The notes: generated from the sequence alone by a model not told the origin. Shown: positions 1-9,864, counted from the first letter of the stretch. The stretch: DNA of 64,000 nucleotides from Rhodoplanes serenus (GCA_945861855.1 CAMAWG010000002.1:1-64000); one strand, 5' to 3'. Made by a program: numbers and translations.

Positions 1-338
1 TCCGAGGTCAGCGCGCCGGGGCTCACCCCGAAGATGAAGCGGCCTTCCGACAGATGATCGAACAGCGCCGCATGCTGGGCGACCAGGACCGGATGCATGT
101 GCGAGAGGTTGCTGGTGCCGGTGGCGAGCTTGATGGTCTTGGTGTCGGAAATGAGCGAGGCGTTGAAGATCATGCTGTTGGTGATGTTCTCGGCCTTGTC
201 AGTGAGGTGCTCGCCCATGAAGGCGTCGTAGTAGCCGAGCTTGTCGGCCAGGATGACGGCCTCCCGGTCCTCCTTCAGCGTCTCCGCCCAGGTCCGGTCG
301 ATGGGATGCACCGGCATCGTGAAGTAGCCCAGTCTCAT
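1..338 (-). CDS. LLM class flavin-dependent oxidoreductase (partial, 3' end outside window)
   Basis: Reverse translation from ATG at 338 gives MRLGYFTMPVHPIDRTWAETLKEDREAVILADKLGYYDAFMGEHLTDKAENITNSMIFNASLISDTKTIKLATGTSNLSHMHPVLVAQHAALFDHLSEGRFIFGVSPGALTS, typical of bacterial luciferase-like monooxygenases. Confidence 0.85.
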   Translation of the reverse strand, partial: MRLGYFTMPVHPIDRTWAETLKEDREAVILADKLGYYDAFMGEHLTDKAENITNSMIFNASLISDTKTIKLATGTSNLSHMHPVLVAQHAALFDHLSEGRFIFGVSPGALTS

Positions 339-408
339 TCTCGATCTCCGCGCTTTGCCCTGCTAGGCTAACCAACCTGCGGGCACTGGCCCACTCTCTT
401 ATCTTTAA

Positions 409-624
409 ACCGCTTTCGCCGCTATCCAAGGGCTCAAATCCGTGAAAATCACGCACTTTGTGATCGAGCCGGGCTTCGGCTTCAATCCCGACGCCAAATT
501 GAACGTCGAGGGCTTCAACAACGTGCTGGCGCTGCGGCAGGAGATCGAGGGCGGGCCCGCGCCGAACCCGGGCCAGTATCTCGACCTGTCCTACTATGAC
601 CGTGCCCTGAAACTGGTCCGCTAA
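409..624 (+). pseudogene. C-terminal remnant of an ABC transporter (NitT/TauT-like) substrate-binding protein
   Basis: Frame reads TAFAAIQGLKSVKITHFVIEPGFGFNPDAKLNVEGFNNVLALRQEIEGGPAPNPGQYLDLSYYDRALKLVR, resembling the C-terminus of periplasmic binding proteins. An in-frame stop (406-408) precedes it and no N-terminal domain is present. Confidence 0.5.
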
Positions 625-631
625 CCTTTCC

Positions 632-728
632 ACGTCATGGCCGGGCTTGTCCCAGCCATCCACGCCTTGCTTTATAGTCAACGAGGTTAGGCAAGACGTG
701 GATACCCGGCATGAAGCCGGGCATGACG
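632..728. repeat. Family A palindromic repeat (REP/BIME-like), copy 1
   Basis: cgtcatggccgggcttgtcccagccatccacgcctt...caagacgtggatacccggcatgaagccgggcatgacg, imperfect inverted halves. Similar sequences at about 3676, 50218, 51361 and 63069. Confidence 0.8.
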
Positions 729-757
729 AACTTGACGGCCGCAGGAAATCAAAGCGA

Positions 758-2569
758 ATGTTGAAGCGCTCCTCCGACAACAGGCTCAACGGCGGCCAGG
801 TCATCGTCGACTACCTGATCCGCGAGGGCGTGCCCTACGCCTTCGGCCTGTGCGGGCACGGCAACATCCAGTTCATCGACGCGCTGCACGAACGCCAGAG
901 CGACATCAAGACCATCTCGGTGCATCACGAGAGCGTCTGCGGCTTCATGGCCGACGCCTACTACCGCGTGAAGGGCGAGCCGGTCGCGACCTTCACCTCC
1001 TGCGGTCCAGGCTCGATGAACCTGCCGATCGCGCTCGCCACCGCCTATCTCGACTCGGTGCCGTTCTTCGCCGTGACCGGAAACGTGCCGACGAGCCAGT
1101 TCGGCCGCGGCGCGTTCCAGGAGCTCTATCGCCAGCATCAGGCTGACTTCCCCTCAACCGTCCGCGGCGTGTGCAAGCGGGTGTACCAGCCGACCCGCGG
1201 CGAGCAGGTGCCACTGATGGTGCGGCAGGCGTGGAAGACCATGGTGACGGGGCGGCCGGGGCCGGTGGTGCTGGCCGTGCCGTTCGACGTGTTCATGGAG
1301 GCCGCCGCCGAAGAGACGCCGAAGCCGGAGGAATGGAGCGCCAACATTTCGTCGCGCTGCGGCGCCGACCCTGAAGGCGTCGTGAAGGCCGTGGACATGC
1401 TCTTGTCCGCCGAGCGGCCGGTCATCCTCGTGGGCCAGGGCGTGAAATACGGCGGCGCGGCCGAGGCGCTGCTGGCACTCGCCGAAAAGCTGCAGATTCC
1501 CGTCGCGCATTCCATGAGCGGCATCGGCGCGATCGATACGCATCACCCGCTGTCGCTCGGCCTGCTCTCGCGCGGCGGCGCCTATCAGGCCAACGGCGCG
1601 GCGCGGCAGGCCGACGTGCTGCTGGCGCTCGGCGTGCGTTTCGACGACCGCACCTCGAGCTCGTGGATTCCCGGCTACTCCTTCACCATCCCGCCCACGA
1701 AACTGATCCACGTCGACATCGACCCGGAGGAGATCGGCCGCAATTATCCGGTCGCGCTCGGGCTGATGGCGGACGTGCGGACGTTCCTGCGGCAGGTGCT
1801 CGCGGAACTGGACACACGCAAGGGCGTGGCCGATGCCGCGGCGTCGCGGAAAAAGTGGCTGGCCACCATCGACGGCTATCGCAAGGAATGGGACAAGTTC
1901 ATCGCACCGGGCTTCGTCGACGACTCGACGCCGATCCATCCGCAGCGCGCCGCCGCAGAAATCGACAAGGCGCTGCCTGACGACGCCATCATGGTCAGCG
2001 ACATCGGCGTGCACCACAACTGGCTCCTGCAGTTCTGCAAGCCGAAGTGGCCGGACAGCTTCATCGGCTGCATGGGCTTCGGCTCGATGGGCTTTGGAGT
2101 CGCTGGCGTCCTGGGCGCGAAGTTCGCAGCCCCTGACCGCCCTTGCGTCTCGGTGTGCGGCGACGGCGCGTTCTTCATGCATGCGAGCGTGCTCGGCACC
2201 GCGGTCGAATACAATCTGCCGGTCGTCTGGGTGGTCTGGAACAATTACGCCTATGCGTCGATCCGCGGCTTGCAGCGCGGCTATCTCGACGGCCGCGAGT
2301 TGGCCACCGCCTTCCACCATCCGGAAACCGGCAAGCCCTACAACCCCGACTTCGCCGCGATGGCGCGCTCGGCCGGCGTCGAGGGCGTGCGGGTCGATCG
2401 CGCGGGCGACATCGGCAACGCGATCCGCATGGCCATCGCCGCCAACAAGCCGTATCTCATCGACGTGAATATCAACGCCGACCAGAATCCCGGCGGCGCA
2501 GGCGTCTGGGAATTGCCCGGCCTCGGCGTCAGCAAGGTCGCCATCGGCGGGCGGTATCAGCCGCCGTGA
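758..2569 (+). CDS. Thiamine pyrophosphate-binding protein (acetolactate synthase-like)
   Basis: GGQVIVDYLIREGVPYAFGLCGHGNIQFIDAL..., TSCGPGSMNLPIALATAYLDSVPFFAVTGN, GDGAFFMHASVLGTAVEYNLPVVWVVWNN (ThDP motif). ATG at 758 preferred over 647, which lies in the repeat. Confidence 0.85.
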   Translation: MLKRSSDNRLNGGQVIVDYLIREGVPYAFGLCGHGNIQFIDALHERQSDIKTISVHHESVCGFMADAYYRVKGEPVATFTSCGPGSMNLPIALATAYLDSVPFFAVTGNVPTSQFGRGAFQELYRQHQADFPSTVRGVCKRVYQPTRGEQVPLMVRQAWKTMVTGRPGPVVLAVPFDVFMEAAAEETPKPEEWSANISSRCGADPEGVVKAVDMLLSAERPVILVGQGVKYGGAAEALLALAEKLQIPVAHSMSGIGAIDTHHPLSLGLLSRGGAYQANGAARQADVLLALGVRFDDRTSSSWIPGYSFTIPPTKLIHVDIDPEEIGRNYPVALGLMADVRTFLRQVLAELDTRKGVADAAASRKKWLATIDGYRKEWDKFIAPGFVDDSTPIHPQRAAAEIDKALPDDAIMVSDIGVHHNWLLQFCKPKWPDSFIGCMGFGSMGFGVAGVLGAKFAAPDRPCVSVCGDGAFFMHASVLGTAVEYNLPVVWVVWNNYAYASIRGLQRGYLDGRELATAFHHPETGKPYNPDFAAMARSAGVEGVRVDRAGDIGNAIRMAIAANKPYLIDVNINADQNPGGAGVWELPGLGVSKVAIGGRYQPP

Positions 2570-2575
2570 TGTTCG

Positions 2576-3550
2576 CTATAGGCCGAAAAGCTTCTCCGCA
2601 TTGCCGTGCGCGATGCGCTCCCGGTCCGCCGGGCTGAGCGGAAGCTGTTCCAGGAACGCGCGGGCTTCCGTCATCGACCCATACGGGTAGTCGACCGAGA
2701 ACATGATCCGATCGACACCGACCTCGAGCAGCAGGTCGAGGAACGTCGCCGGGAAATTAAATCCGCCGAAGGTGTAGTGAACGTTTTCGCGGAGGTAGGC
2801 GCCGAGCGGCCGGGCGAGCCTGGTCATCTCCGTCGGCAGGTTCTTGTGGAGCCTCGGCAGCATGAACGGAATGCCTTCGCCCAGGTGCCCGATCACGACC
2901 TGCAGCTTCGGATAGCGGTCGAAGACCCCGCCGAGGATCATGCGGATGAGATGAACCGCGGTTTCGATGTGCCAGCCCCAACCTGCCGACGCGAACACGG
3001 CGGACACCGGAGGGGCAAAGCCGCCGAATTGTGCATCAACGACCGCCTTCGGCGGCACCGTCGGGTGGAGATAGATCGGGACGTTGAGCGCGTCGGCGCG
3101 CTCCAGGATCGGCCAGAAGAATTTATCGTCCAGATAGCGGCCGCGCGTATGGCCGTTGATGAGCGTGCCCTTGAAGCCCTGCTGACGAACCCGGCGGTCC
3201 AGTTCTTCGGCCGCCTGTTCCGGGGCCGCCACCGGCAAGGACGCAAAAGCGGCGAAGCGCTTCGGATTTTTCTTCACCGCTTCGGCAAGAAAATCGTTCG
3301 ATTCGCGGGAGATCGATATCTGCTCCGCGGCATCCGCCTGCTCGACCCCCGGAGAATTGAGCGAAAGCACCTGCACGTCGATTCGGGCGGCGTCCATGTC
3401 CGCGATGCGGCCGTCGCCGAGATCCTGGAGCTGCTCGCAGATTTTCGCGCCGCGGGGCCCCGAGCTGCGGAGCCGCTCGGTGAATTCGCGGCCGGGACCG
3501 GCCAGAAAGCCCGGGCTGATGAAATGTTCTTCGAGAGTTATGGTTCGCAT
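2576..3550 (-). CDS. Amidohydrolase family protein (ACMSD / hydroxybenzoate decarboxylase-like)
   Basis: MRTITLEEHFISPGFL...VPIYLHPTVPP...VVIGHLGEGIPFMLPRL...DRIMFSVDYPYGSMTEARAFLEQLPLSPADRERIAHGNAEKLFGL. Confidence 0.85.
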   Translation of the reverse strand: MRTITLEEHFISPGFLAGPGREFTERLRSSGPRGAKICEQLQDLGDGRIADMDAARIDVQVLSLNSPGVEQADAAEQISISRESNDFLAEAVKKNPKRFAAFASLPVAAPEQAAEELDRRVRQQGFKGTLINGHTRGRYLDDKFFWPILERADALNVPIYLHPTVPPKAVVDAQFGGFAPPVSAVFASAGWGWHIETAVHLIRMILGGVFDRYPKLQVVIGHLGEGIPFMLPRLHKNLPTEMTRLARPLGAYLRENVHYTFGGFNFPATFLDLLLEVGVDRIMFSVDYPYGSMTEARAFLEQLPLSPADRERIAHGNAEKLFGL

Positions 3551-3675
3551 CTTCGCTCCCTGACGTGACGTGTCATCGCTCTGTAGCAACTTTACATGTT
3601 TTCATGCCACCGGATCGGCATACACTGCCGTCATGGCTAGGCGCAGCCGTCGAAGACGGCGTCGCTTCGCTCACC

Positions 3676-3759
3676 TGTTGCCCGGCCTCCCACGCCTTGC
3701 TTATCTGGCGCAGAAACAACGAGGGCATGGATGCCCGGGACAAGCTCGGGCGTGACGAA
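3676..3759. repeat. Family A palindromic repeat, degenerate copy 2
   Basis: cccggcctcccacgccttgc...gggcatggatgcccgggacaagctcgggcgtgacg. Confidence 0.6.
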
Positions 3760-3789
3760 CGTAGAGACTGCCTGGGAGGGCAAAACAAG

Positions 3790-4974
3790 ATGGCGGACCA
3801 TATCCCCGAAGAGGCCAAGAACTTCAAGCTGCTCGGCCACGACTCCTCCGCCGCGTGGGGCGGCGGCAGCATCGTCGAGATTCACAAGGGTTTCGCCTAT
3901 GTCGGCGCGGTCGGCTCGGCGTCCTACAACGGCCCCGAGGGCTTCACCGTCCACGACGTCCACGACCCGCGAAAGCCACGCAAGGTCGCCGAGGTCAAAT
4001 CGCCGCCCGGCGTGCATTCGCACAAGCTTCGCGTGGTCGACGGCGATTTCCTTTACGTCAACTCCGAGCGGCTCGGCGGCGAGGCCGGCCGCAACGCCCG
4101 CACCGGCCTGTTCATCTTCGACATCTCCAAGGGCGGCGAGCCGAAGCAGGTCGGCTTCTACGACATGCCGGGCAACGGACCGCACCGCTTCGGCGTCGAC
4201 AACAAGCGCAAGCTCGCCTTGCTGCCGAACGCCGCGCAGGGATGGAAAAACCGCGTGATCTGGACTCTCGACATTTCCGATCCATTGAAGCCCGAGGTCG
4301 TCAGCCAGTGGGGTCTGCCCTGGATGAAGGCGGACGATAGCAACGGCGACGAAGTGGCCGGGCATCCGCCCGACGACCTGTGCACCTTGCACGGCCCGCC
4401 GACCATCCGCGGCAACCGCATGTATTGCGCGTGGTGGGGCGGCGGCATTTCCGTCATCGACTGCAGCGATCTCGGCAACATGAAGCTCGTCGGCCATCTC
4501 TCATGGGCGCCGCCGTTCCCCGGCTCGAACCACACCTGCTGGCCGCTCGGCGACCGGCCCTACCTGATCTGCACCGACGAGGCGCGCGCCAAGCAGAAAT
4601 ACTGGGACGCGCAGTTCATGTGGGTGATCGACGCGCGCAAGGAGGACAAGCTCGTTCCTGTGGCGACCTTCATGCCGGATCGCGAGAAGTATTTTAACCG
4701 CCCCGGCCGCTACGGCGCGCACAACATCCTGGAGCATCTGCCGGCCGACGGCCCGTGGAAGGACATCGTGTTCCTGACCTACTTCAACGCCGGCCTTCGC
4801 GCGGTGAACGTCAGCGACCCGTTCCATCCCAAGGATATCGGCTGCTATGTGCCTGCGCTGGAGGGCGACCGCCCGGCGGTGCAGAGCAACGACATCGGCA
4901 CCGACGAGCACGGCCGGCTCTATCTGATCGACCGCGCCGGCGCGGGGATGCATATTCTGGAGTATACGGGTTGA
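3790..4974 (+). CDS. LVIVD repeat-containing protein
   Basis: MADHIPEEAKNFKLLGHDSSAAWGGGSIVEIHKGFAYVGAV...FTVHDVHDPRKPRKVAEVKSPPGVHSHKLRVVDGDFLYVNSER; repeated V.DVSDPxxPK-type units; SD-like gggagg upstream. Confidence 0.75.
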   Translation: MADHIPEEAKNFKLLGHDSSAAWGGGSIVEIHKGFAYVGAVGSASYNGPEGFTVHDVHDPRKPRKVAEVKSPPGVHSHKLRVVDGDFLYVNSERLGGEAGRNARTGLFIFDISKGGEPKQVGFYDMPGNGPHRFGVDNKRKLALLPNAAQGWKNRVIWTLDISDPLKPEVVSQWGLPWMKADDSNGDEVAGHPPDDLCTLHGPPTIRGNRMYCAWWGGGISVIDCSDLGNMKLVGHLSWAPPFPGSNHTCWPLGDRPYLICTDEARAKQKYWDAQFMWVIDARKEDKLVPVATFMPDREKYFNRPGRYGAHNILEHLPADGPWKDIVFLTYFNAGLRAVNVSDPFHPKDIGCYVPALEGDRPAVQSNDIGTDEHGRLYLIDRAGAGMHILEYTG

Positions 4975-4984
4975 GCACGGCCTC

Positions 4985-5112
4985 GTGTCCCGGGCGCAGC
5001 GCAGCACGAAGTGATGCGCTGCAGAACCGGGACCCAGCTTTCTTTTTTGGAAGGAACCGGGGTCCCGGATCGGCGGTGCATCGCTAACGCGCTGCACCGC
5101 GTCCGGGACACA
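4985..5112. repeat. Family B palindromic repeat, copy 1
   Basis: gtgtcccgggcgcagcgcagcacgaagtgatgcgctgcagaaccgggaccc...ggtcccggatcggcggtgcatcgc...gcgctgcaccgcgtccgggacac; related copy at 23337-23413. Confidence 0.8.
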
Positions 5113-5135
5113 AGCGGATAGGACACGGAACAACA

Positions 5136-5924
5136 ATGGACCTCGGCCTCAAAGACCGCGTCGCGATCGTCACCGGCGGCAACCGCGGCATCGGCTATGC
5201 CATCTCCGCCGCGCTGCTGGCCGAAGGCGCGCATGTGGTGGTGGCGAGCCTTGACCCCGCGCGCAACGCAGAGGCCATCGAGAAGCTGAAGGGAACATCG
5301 AACGGCCGCGCGACCGGTGTGCCGACCGATCTCAACGACGCGGCGGCGGTTGAAAGGCTTTTCAAACAGACGCTCGCCGAGTTCGGCCGCCTCGACATCC
5401 TGGTGAACAACGCCACCAATGTGGTGCAGGGCAGCTTTTTCGCGATGACCGAGGAAAGCTGGGACCACGCCTTCGACAACAAGCTGCGCGGCACGGTGCG
5501 CTGCATCCGCCATGCGGTGCCGCCGATGCGCGAGCGCAAATGGGGCCGCATCGTCAACATCTCCGGCGGCGCTGCCTGGACGCCGCAGCTCGGCGCCATC
5601 GCCACGGGCATCAACAACGCCGCCGTGCAGAACCTGACCGTGGCGCTCGCCAACGAGCTGGGCAAGGACGGCATCCTGGTCAACGCCGTGGTGCCGACCG
5701 CGGTGCGGACCGAGCGGCACGACAAGAACATCCGCGAGGCGATGGCGAAGACCGGACAGTCCGAAGCGGAGGTGCTGAAGCCCCGCGTCGCGAAAATCCC
5801 GCTCGGCCGCATGGCCGCGGCGGAGGAGATCGCCAGCGTGGTGGTGTTCCTGGCGTCCGAGCGCGCGAGCTTCGTGACCGGCAGCGCCTGGGCGGCGGAT
5901 GGGGGCATTTCGGCGCGGCTCTGA
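5136..5924 (+). CDS. SDR family oxidoreductase
   Basis: VAIVTGGNRGIGYAISAALLAEGAHV, NNATNV, SGGAAWTPQ..., GSAWAADGGISARL. Confidence 0.92.
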   Translation: MDLGLKDRVAIVTGGNRGIGYAISAALLAEGAHVVVASLDPARNAEAIEKLKGTSNGRATGVPTDLNDAAAVERLFKQTLAEFGRLDILVNNATNVVQGSFFAMTEESWDHAFDNKLRGTVRCIRHAVPPMRERKWGRIVNISGGAAWTPQLGAIATGINNAAVQNLTVALANELGKDGILVNAVVPTAVRTERHDKNIREAMAKTGQSEAEVLKPRVAKIPLGRMAAAEEIASVVVFLASERASFVTGSAWAADGGISARL

Positions 5925-5951
5925 TCGCGGACGGCAAGGACGGAGACTGTT

Positions 5952-6929
5952 GTGCTCGTCGGAGGCTCGATGCGTCTTGCAGGCATGATGCTGCTGCTGG
6001 CGTTCGGCGCGGCTCCGGCGGTTGCGCTCGACTATCCGGCCCGGCCGATCACGCTCATCGTCTCGCATGTCCCCGGCGGCCCGAGCGACGTGATCGCGCG
6101 CATTCTTGGCCGGCTGCTTGCCCCGGTCCTGCGCCAGCCGCTGGTGATCGAGAACCGGCCCGGCGCCGGCGGCACCGTCGCCGCCGAGCAGGCCGCGCAA
6201 GCGCCGGCCGACGGCTACACGCTGCTTATGGGCAGCACCGCCATTCTGGCGACCAATCCGGCGCGCCAGAAAAACATCGGCTTCGACCCGCAGCTCGACT
6301 TCGCTCCGATCACGCTGCTCGGCACCCAGGCCAACGTGCTGGTGGTGAACCCCGCCCTGCCCGCGCGATCGCTGGAGCAATTGATCGAGCTTGCCAGGGC
6401 CAAGCCGGGCCATCTCACCTTCGCCTCGGCCGGGCACGGCAGCGCCGCCCATCTCGCCGGCGAGCTGTTCAAGATCGAGGCCAGGGCCGAACTGGTCCAC
6501 GTCCCCTACAAGAAGCCCGGGCCGGCGCTGCAGGACGTCATCGGCGGCCATGTGCAGATGATGTTTGCGCCCGCAGCGCTGGTGGCGAACCACATCCGGG
6601 CCGGGCGGCTGCGCGCGCTCGCGGTCGCGACCATCAAGCGCAGCCCGCTCCTGCCGGACGTCGCCACGATCGTCGAACTTGGCCATCCGGGTTTCGACGC
6701 CACCACCTGGTACGGGCTGGTCGCCCCGGCCGGCACGCCCAAGGAGATCGTCGACGTGCTGCACCACTCGGCCGCGGCGGTCATCGACGACCCGGCCGCA
6801 CGCAAGATCATGGGCGGGCTCGGCATCGACGTGGTCGGGAACTCGCCGCGGGAGTTCGAAGCCTACATCAAGGCGCAAATTCCCAAGTGGGCCGCGGTCA
6901 TAAAGTCCATCGCCACCCACACGCATTGA
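5952..6929 (+). CDS. Tripartite tricarboxylate transporter substrate-binding protein (Bug family)
   Basis: Signal peptide, YPARPITLIVSHVPGGPSDVIARILGRLLAPVLRQPLVIENRPGAGGTVAAEQ. Confidence 0.92.
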   Translation: MLVGGSMRLAGMMLLLAFGAAPAVALDYPARPITLIVSHVPGGPSDVIARILGRLLAPVLRQPLVIENRPGAGGTVAAEQAAQAPADGYTLLMGSTAILATNPARQKNIGFDPQLDFAPITLLGTQANVLVVNPALPARSLEQLIELARAKPGHLTFASAGHGSAAHLAGELFKIEARAELVHVPYKKPGPALQDVIGGHVQMMFAPAALVANHIRAGRLRALAVATIKRSPLLPDVATIVELGHPGFDATTWYGLVAPAGTPKEIVDVLHHSAAAVIDDPAARKIMGGLGIDVVGNSPREFEAYIKAQIPKWAAVIKSIATHTH

Positions 6930-7007
6930 CATGGCAGGTCGGCCGGTGGCGGCATATAGGGGCTGCCGCAGTTGATGTATTATGATGGCGGGAATCGGAG
7001 GCGGGCC

Positions 7008-7982
7008 ATGTTGAAGAGGCTATCGACAATCGTCGCGGGCGCGATCGCGCTGCTCTGGCTCTCGCTGCCCGTGCCTGCCGCCGACTACCCGGCGCGGCCG
7101 GTGACCATCGTCGTGGCGTTCACGCCGGGCGGCCCGAGCGACGTGCTGGCGCGCATCATCGGCAAGCGGCTGCAGGAAATCCTGCACCAGCCCTTCATCG
7201 TCGAGAACCGGCCCGGCGCCGGCGGCAACATCGCTGCCGAGCAGGTGAAGAACGCGGCGCCCGACGGCTACACGCTGCTGATGGGCAACAACAGCATCCT
7301 CGCCACCAACGCCGCGCTCTACAAGAAGCTCAACTACGACGCCGAGAAGGATTTCATCCCGATCTCGCTGATCGGCACCCAGGCCAACATCCTGGTGGTG
7401 AATCCCGCGGTGCTGGCGAATTCCATGGCTGAGCTGATCGCGCTCGCCAAGGCGAGCCCGGGCCAGCTCAACTTCGCCTCGTCGGGCTTCGGTGCCGCCG
7501 CCCACCTCGCCGGCGAGCTGTTCAAGGCCGAGGCCGGGGTGAACATCGTCCACGTCGCCTACAAGGGCGCGGCGCCGGCCCTGCAGGACGTGATCGCCGG
7601 TCACGTGCAGATGATGTTCGCCACCGCCGCGTCCGTGATCGGGCTCATCAAGAACGAGAAGGTGCGCGCGCTTGCGGTGACCACGCCCAAGCGCACGGCG
7701 CTGCTGCCGAACCTGCCGACCGTGGACGAGCTTGGCCTCAAGGGCTTCGACGCCACCACCTGGCACGGCCTGGTGGCGCCGGCCGGCACGCCGAGGGAGG
7801 TCATCGACGCGCTGCAGTTCGCTACGATCGCGGCGCTCAAGGACCCGGCCACGCAGAAGGCGCTGATCGACCTCGGCGTCGACGTCATCGGCAGCACGCC
7901 GAAGGAGTTCGAGGCCTATATCAAGGCCGAGATTCCGAAGTGGACCGCGGTGGTGAAACAGTCCGGCGCGCAGATCGACTGA
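7008..7982 (+). CDS. Tripartite tricarboxylate transporter substrate-binding protein (Bug family)
   Basis: YPARPVTIVVAFTPGGPSDVLARIIGKRLQEILHQPFIVENRPGAGGNIAAEQ; tandem paralogue of the previous gene. Confidence 0.92.
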   Translation: MLKRLSTIVAGAIALLWLSLPVPAADYPARPVTIVVAFTPGGPSDVLARIIGKRLQEILHQPFIVENRPGAGGNIAAEQVKNAAPDGYTLLMGNNSILATNAALYKKLNYDAEKDFIPISLIGTQANILVVNPAVLANSMAELIALAKASPGQLNFASSGFGAAAHLAGELFKAEAGVNIVHVAYKGAAPALQDVIAGHVQMMFATAASVIGLIKNEKVRALAVTTPKRTALLPNLPTVDELGLKGFDATTWHGLVAPAGTPREVIDALQFATIAALKDPATQKALIDLGVDVIGSTPKEFEAYIKAEIPKWTAVVKQSGAQID

Positions 7983-8061
7983 ATCTCCGGAGCGCGAAGC
8001 CTTCACCTTGTCGCCGGTCGTTTTCGCCGCATCGCCATGCAATAGCTTGGGTCGGGCCGCG

Positions 8062-8090
8062 TTGACACCCGTGGACCCGGCGCGAATAAT
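8062..8090 (+). promoter_or_regulatory. Candidate sigma70-type promoter upstream of ubiD-family gene
   Basis: TTGACA (8062-8067), 17-nt spacer, AATAAT (8085-8090), about 90 bp upstream of the ATG at 8177. Confidence 0.5.
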
Positions 8091-8176
8091 GCCCGCAAAT
8101 CTGTGCAATTTCGCATTGGCACGGCGCCGCGCGAATGCGGCACGGCCTCAAGCGCCTCGACAGGGAGAGACACGCG

Positions 8177-9754
8177 ATGCAAGAAGAAGTTCGCAAGGAA
8201 AAACTGAAGGTCGCGGAACATCCCGGCAGCCTGCGCGACACGCTGGAATGGCTCCGGGCGCAGGGCGACCTGATCGAGACCGACAAGCCGGTCAACCCGG
8301 ACCTCGAGATCACCGGCCTGCAGAAGCATCTCGATGGCGCCTGCCCGATGCTGTTCAACAACGTCGTGGGCAAGCCCAATCATCGGGTCGTCACCAACCT
8401 GTTCGGCGACATGAACGTCATCAACAAGATGTTCGGCTGGGCGGACGACGTCGAACGCACCCGCAAGCTCGCCTACGCGCTGTCGCATCCGCTCAAGCCG
8501 GTCGAGATCGATCAGAGCGTCGCGCCGTGCCAGGAGCACGTGATCGAGAACCCGAAGGACGTCAACGAGCACATGGTTCCGATCCGGCACACGACCTACG
8601 AGTCGGAGCTCACGGTCGGCTCCGGCATCCGCTGCGTCACCGGCGAGCACTTCGATGGCGGCTCCGACCTCGGCTACAACCGCATGAACTTCCGCTGGGG
8701 CAACGTCGGCACCTACCAGATCTCGCCCGGCTCGCACATGTGGCAGGTGGTCAACAAGTACTACAAGAGCAACGAGAAGATTCCGATCACCATGAACTTC
8801 GGCGTGCCGCCGTCCTGCACGCTGCTCGCAGGCGCCGCCTTCGGCTACGCGATCATGCCGCAGGGTTGCGACGAGATCGGCATCGCCGGCGCGATCCAGG
8901 GCTCTCCGATCCGTCTGGTGAAGGCGCGCACCGTCAATGCCATGGCGCTGGCGGACGCCGAGATCGTGCTGGAAGGCTACGTCGACACCCGCGACCGCCG
9001 CTTCGAAACCAAAGAATCCGAAGACTCCGGCAAGCAGGGCCACCACCACTTCCACCCTGAATGGGCGGGCTACATGGGCAAGGCCTACAAGGCCCCCACG
9101 CTTCACGTCACCGCGGTGACAATGCGCAAGCCCGCGAGTAAGCCGATCGTGTTCGCGCTCGCCGTGCACACGCTGGATGAGCACAACATCGACACCACCA
9201 TCCGCGAGGCGACCATTTTCGAGCTGTGCAACCGCCTGCAGCCCGGCATCGTCCAGGACGTGGTGATCCCCTACTCGATGACCGACTGGGGCGGCTGCAT
9301 CATCCAGGTCAAGAAGCGCCACCAGATCGACGAGGGCTGGCAGCGCAACTTCCTCGGCGCGGCGCTCGCCTGCTCGCAGGGCATGCGCATCGCCATCGCC
9401 GTGAGCGAGGACGTCGATCCCTATTCGATGGACGACATCATGTGGTGCCTCACCACGCGCGTGAATCCGCAGTCCGACATCCTCAATCCGATCCCCGGCG
9501 GCCGCGGCCAGACCTTCATGCCCGCCGAGCGCATGACCGCCGGCAACGCGCAGTGGACCGCCTCGAACACCCGCTTCGAGGGCGGCATGGGCATCGATGC
9601 CACCGTGCCGTTCGGCTACGAGGAGGACTTCCTCCGCCCGGTCTATCCGGTCGATCAGGTGAAGCCGGAGGACTTCTTCAACAAGAAGGACCTCGAAAAC
9701 GCCAAGTCGCGCATGACCGCATGGTCGCGCTCGCTGGCGAAGACGGGAAGGTAG
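8177..9754 (+). CDS. UbiD family decarboxylase
   Basis: LRDTLEWLRAQGDLIETDKPVNPDLEITGLQKHLDGACPMLFNNV...SPGSHMWQVVNKYYKSNEKIPITMNFGVPPSCTLLAGAAFGY; SD agggaga upstream of the ATG. Confidence 0.88.
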   Translation: MQEEVRKEKLKVAEHPGSLRDTLEWLRAQGDLIETDKPVNPDLEITGLQKHLDGACPMLFNNVVGKPNHRVVTNLFGDMNVINKMFGWADDVERTRKLAYALSHPLKPVEIDQSVAPCQEHVIENPKDVNEHMVPIRHTTYESELTVGSGIRCVTGEHFDGGSDLGYNRMNFRWGNVGTYQISPGSHMWQVVNKYYKSNEKIPITMNFGVPPSCTLLAGAAFGYAIMPQGCDEIGIAGAIQGSPIRLVKARTVNAMALADAEIVLEGYVDTRDRRFETKESEDSGKQGHHHFHPEWAGYMGKAYKAPTLHVTAVTMRKPASKPIVFALAVHTLDEHNIDTTIREATIFELCNRLQPGIVQDVVIPYSMTDWGGCIIQVKKRHQIDEGWQRNFLGAALACSQGMRIAIAVSEDVDPYSMDDIMWCLTTRVNPQSDILNPIPGGRGQTFMPAERMTAGNAQWTASNTRFEGGMGIDATVPFGYEEDFLRPVYPVDQVKPEDFFNKKDLENAKSRMTAWSRSLAKTGR

Positions 9755-9864
9755 GTTCACGTTGCGTTGTTGTTGAAGCGCGGCCTCACGCTCTCTTCCC
9801 CTCTCCCACAAGGGGAGAGGGTGCGTTGCCGATGCGGCAACACTTCAATTCAAACAATCCGCCG

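Noticed and set aside
647-757. N-terminal extension of the ThDP enzyme (start 647)
   Set aside because: The extension is encoded by the family A palindromic repeat. Homology begins just after the ATG at 758.
4920-6932. 670-aa minus-strand ORF opposite SDR and Bug genes
   Set aside because: Spans two well-supported plus-strand genes and a repeat; antisense artefact.
8003-9811. 602-aa minus-strand ORF opposite the UbiD gene
   Set aside because: Antisense artefact of codon bias in a high-GC gene.
9787-9833. Short palindrome ctcttcccctctcccacaaggggagagggtg as part of the upstream-of-start repeat pattern
   Set aside because: It lies between convergent genes (9754 and 9865) and is more likely a bidirectional terminator or an unrelated repeat remnant.
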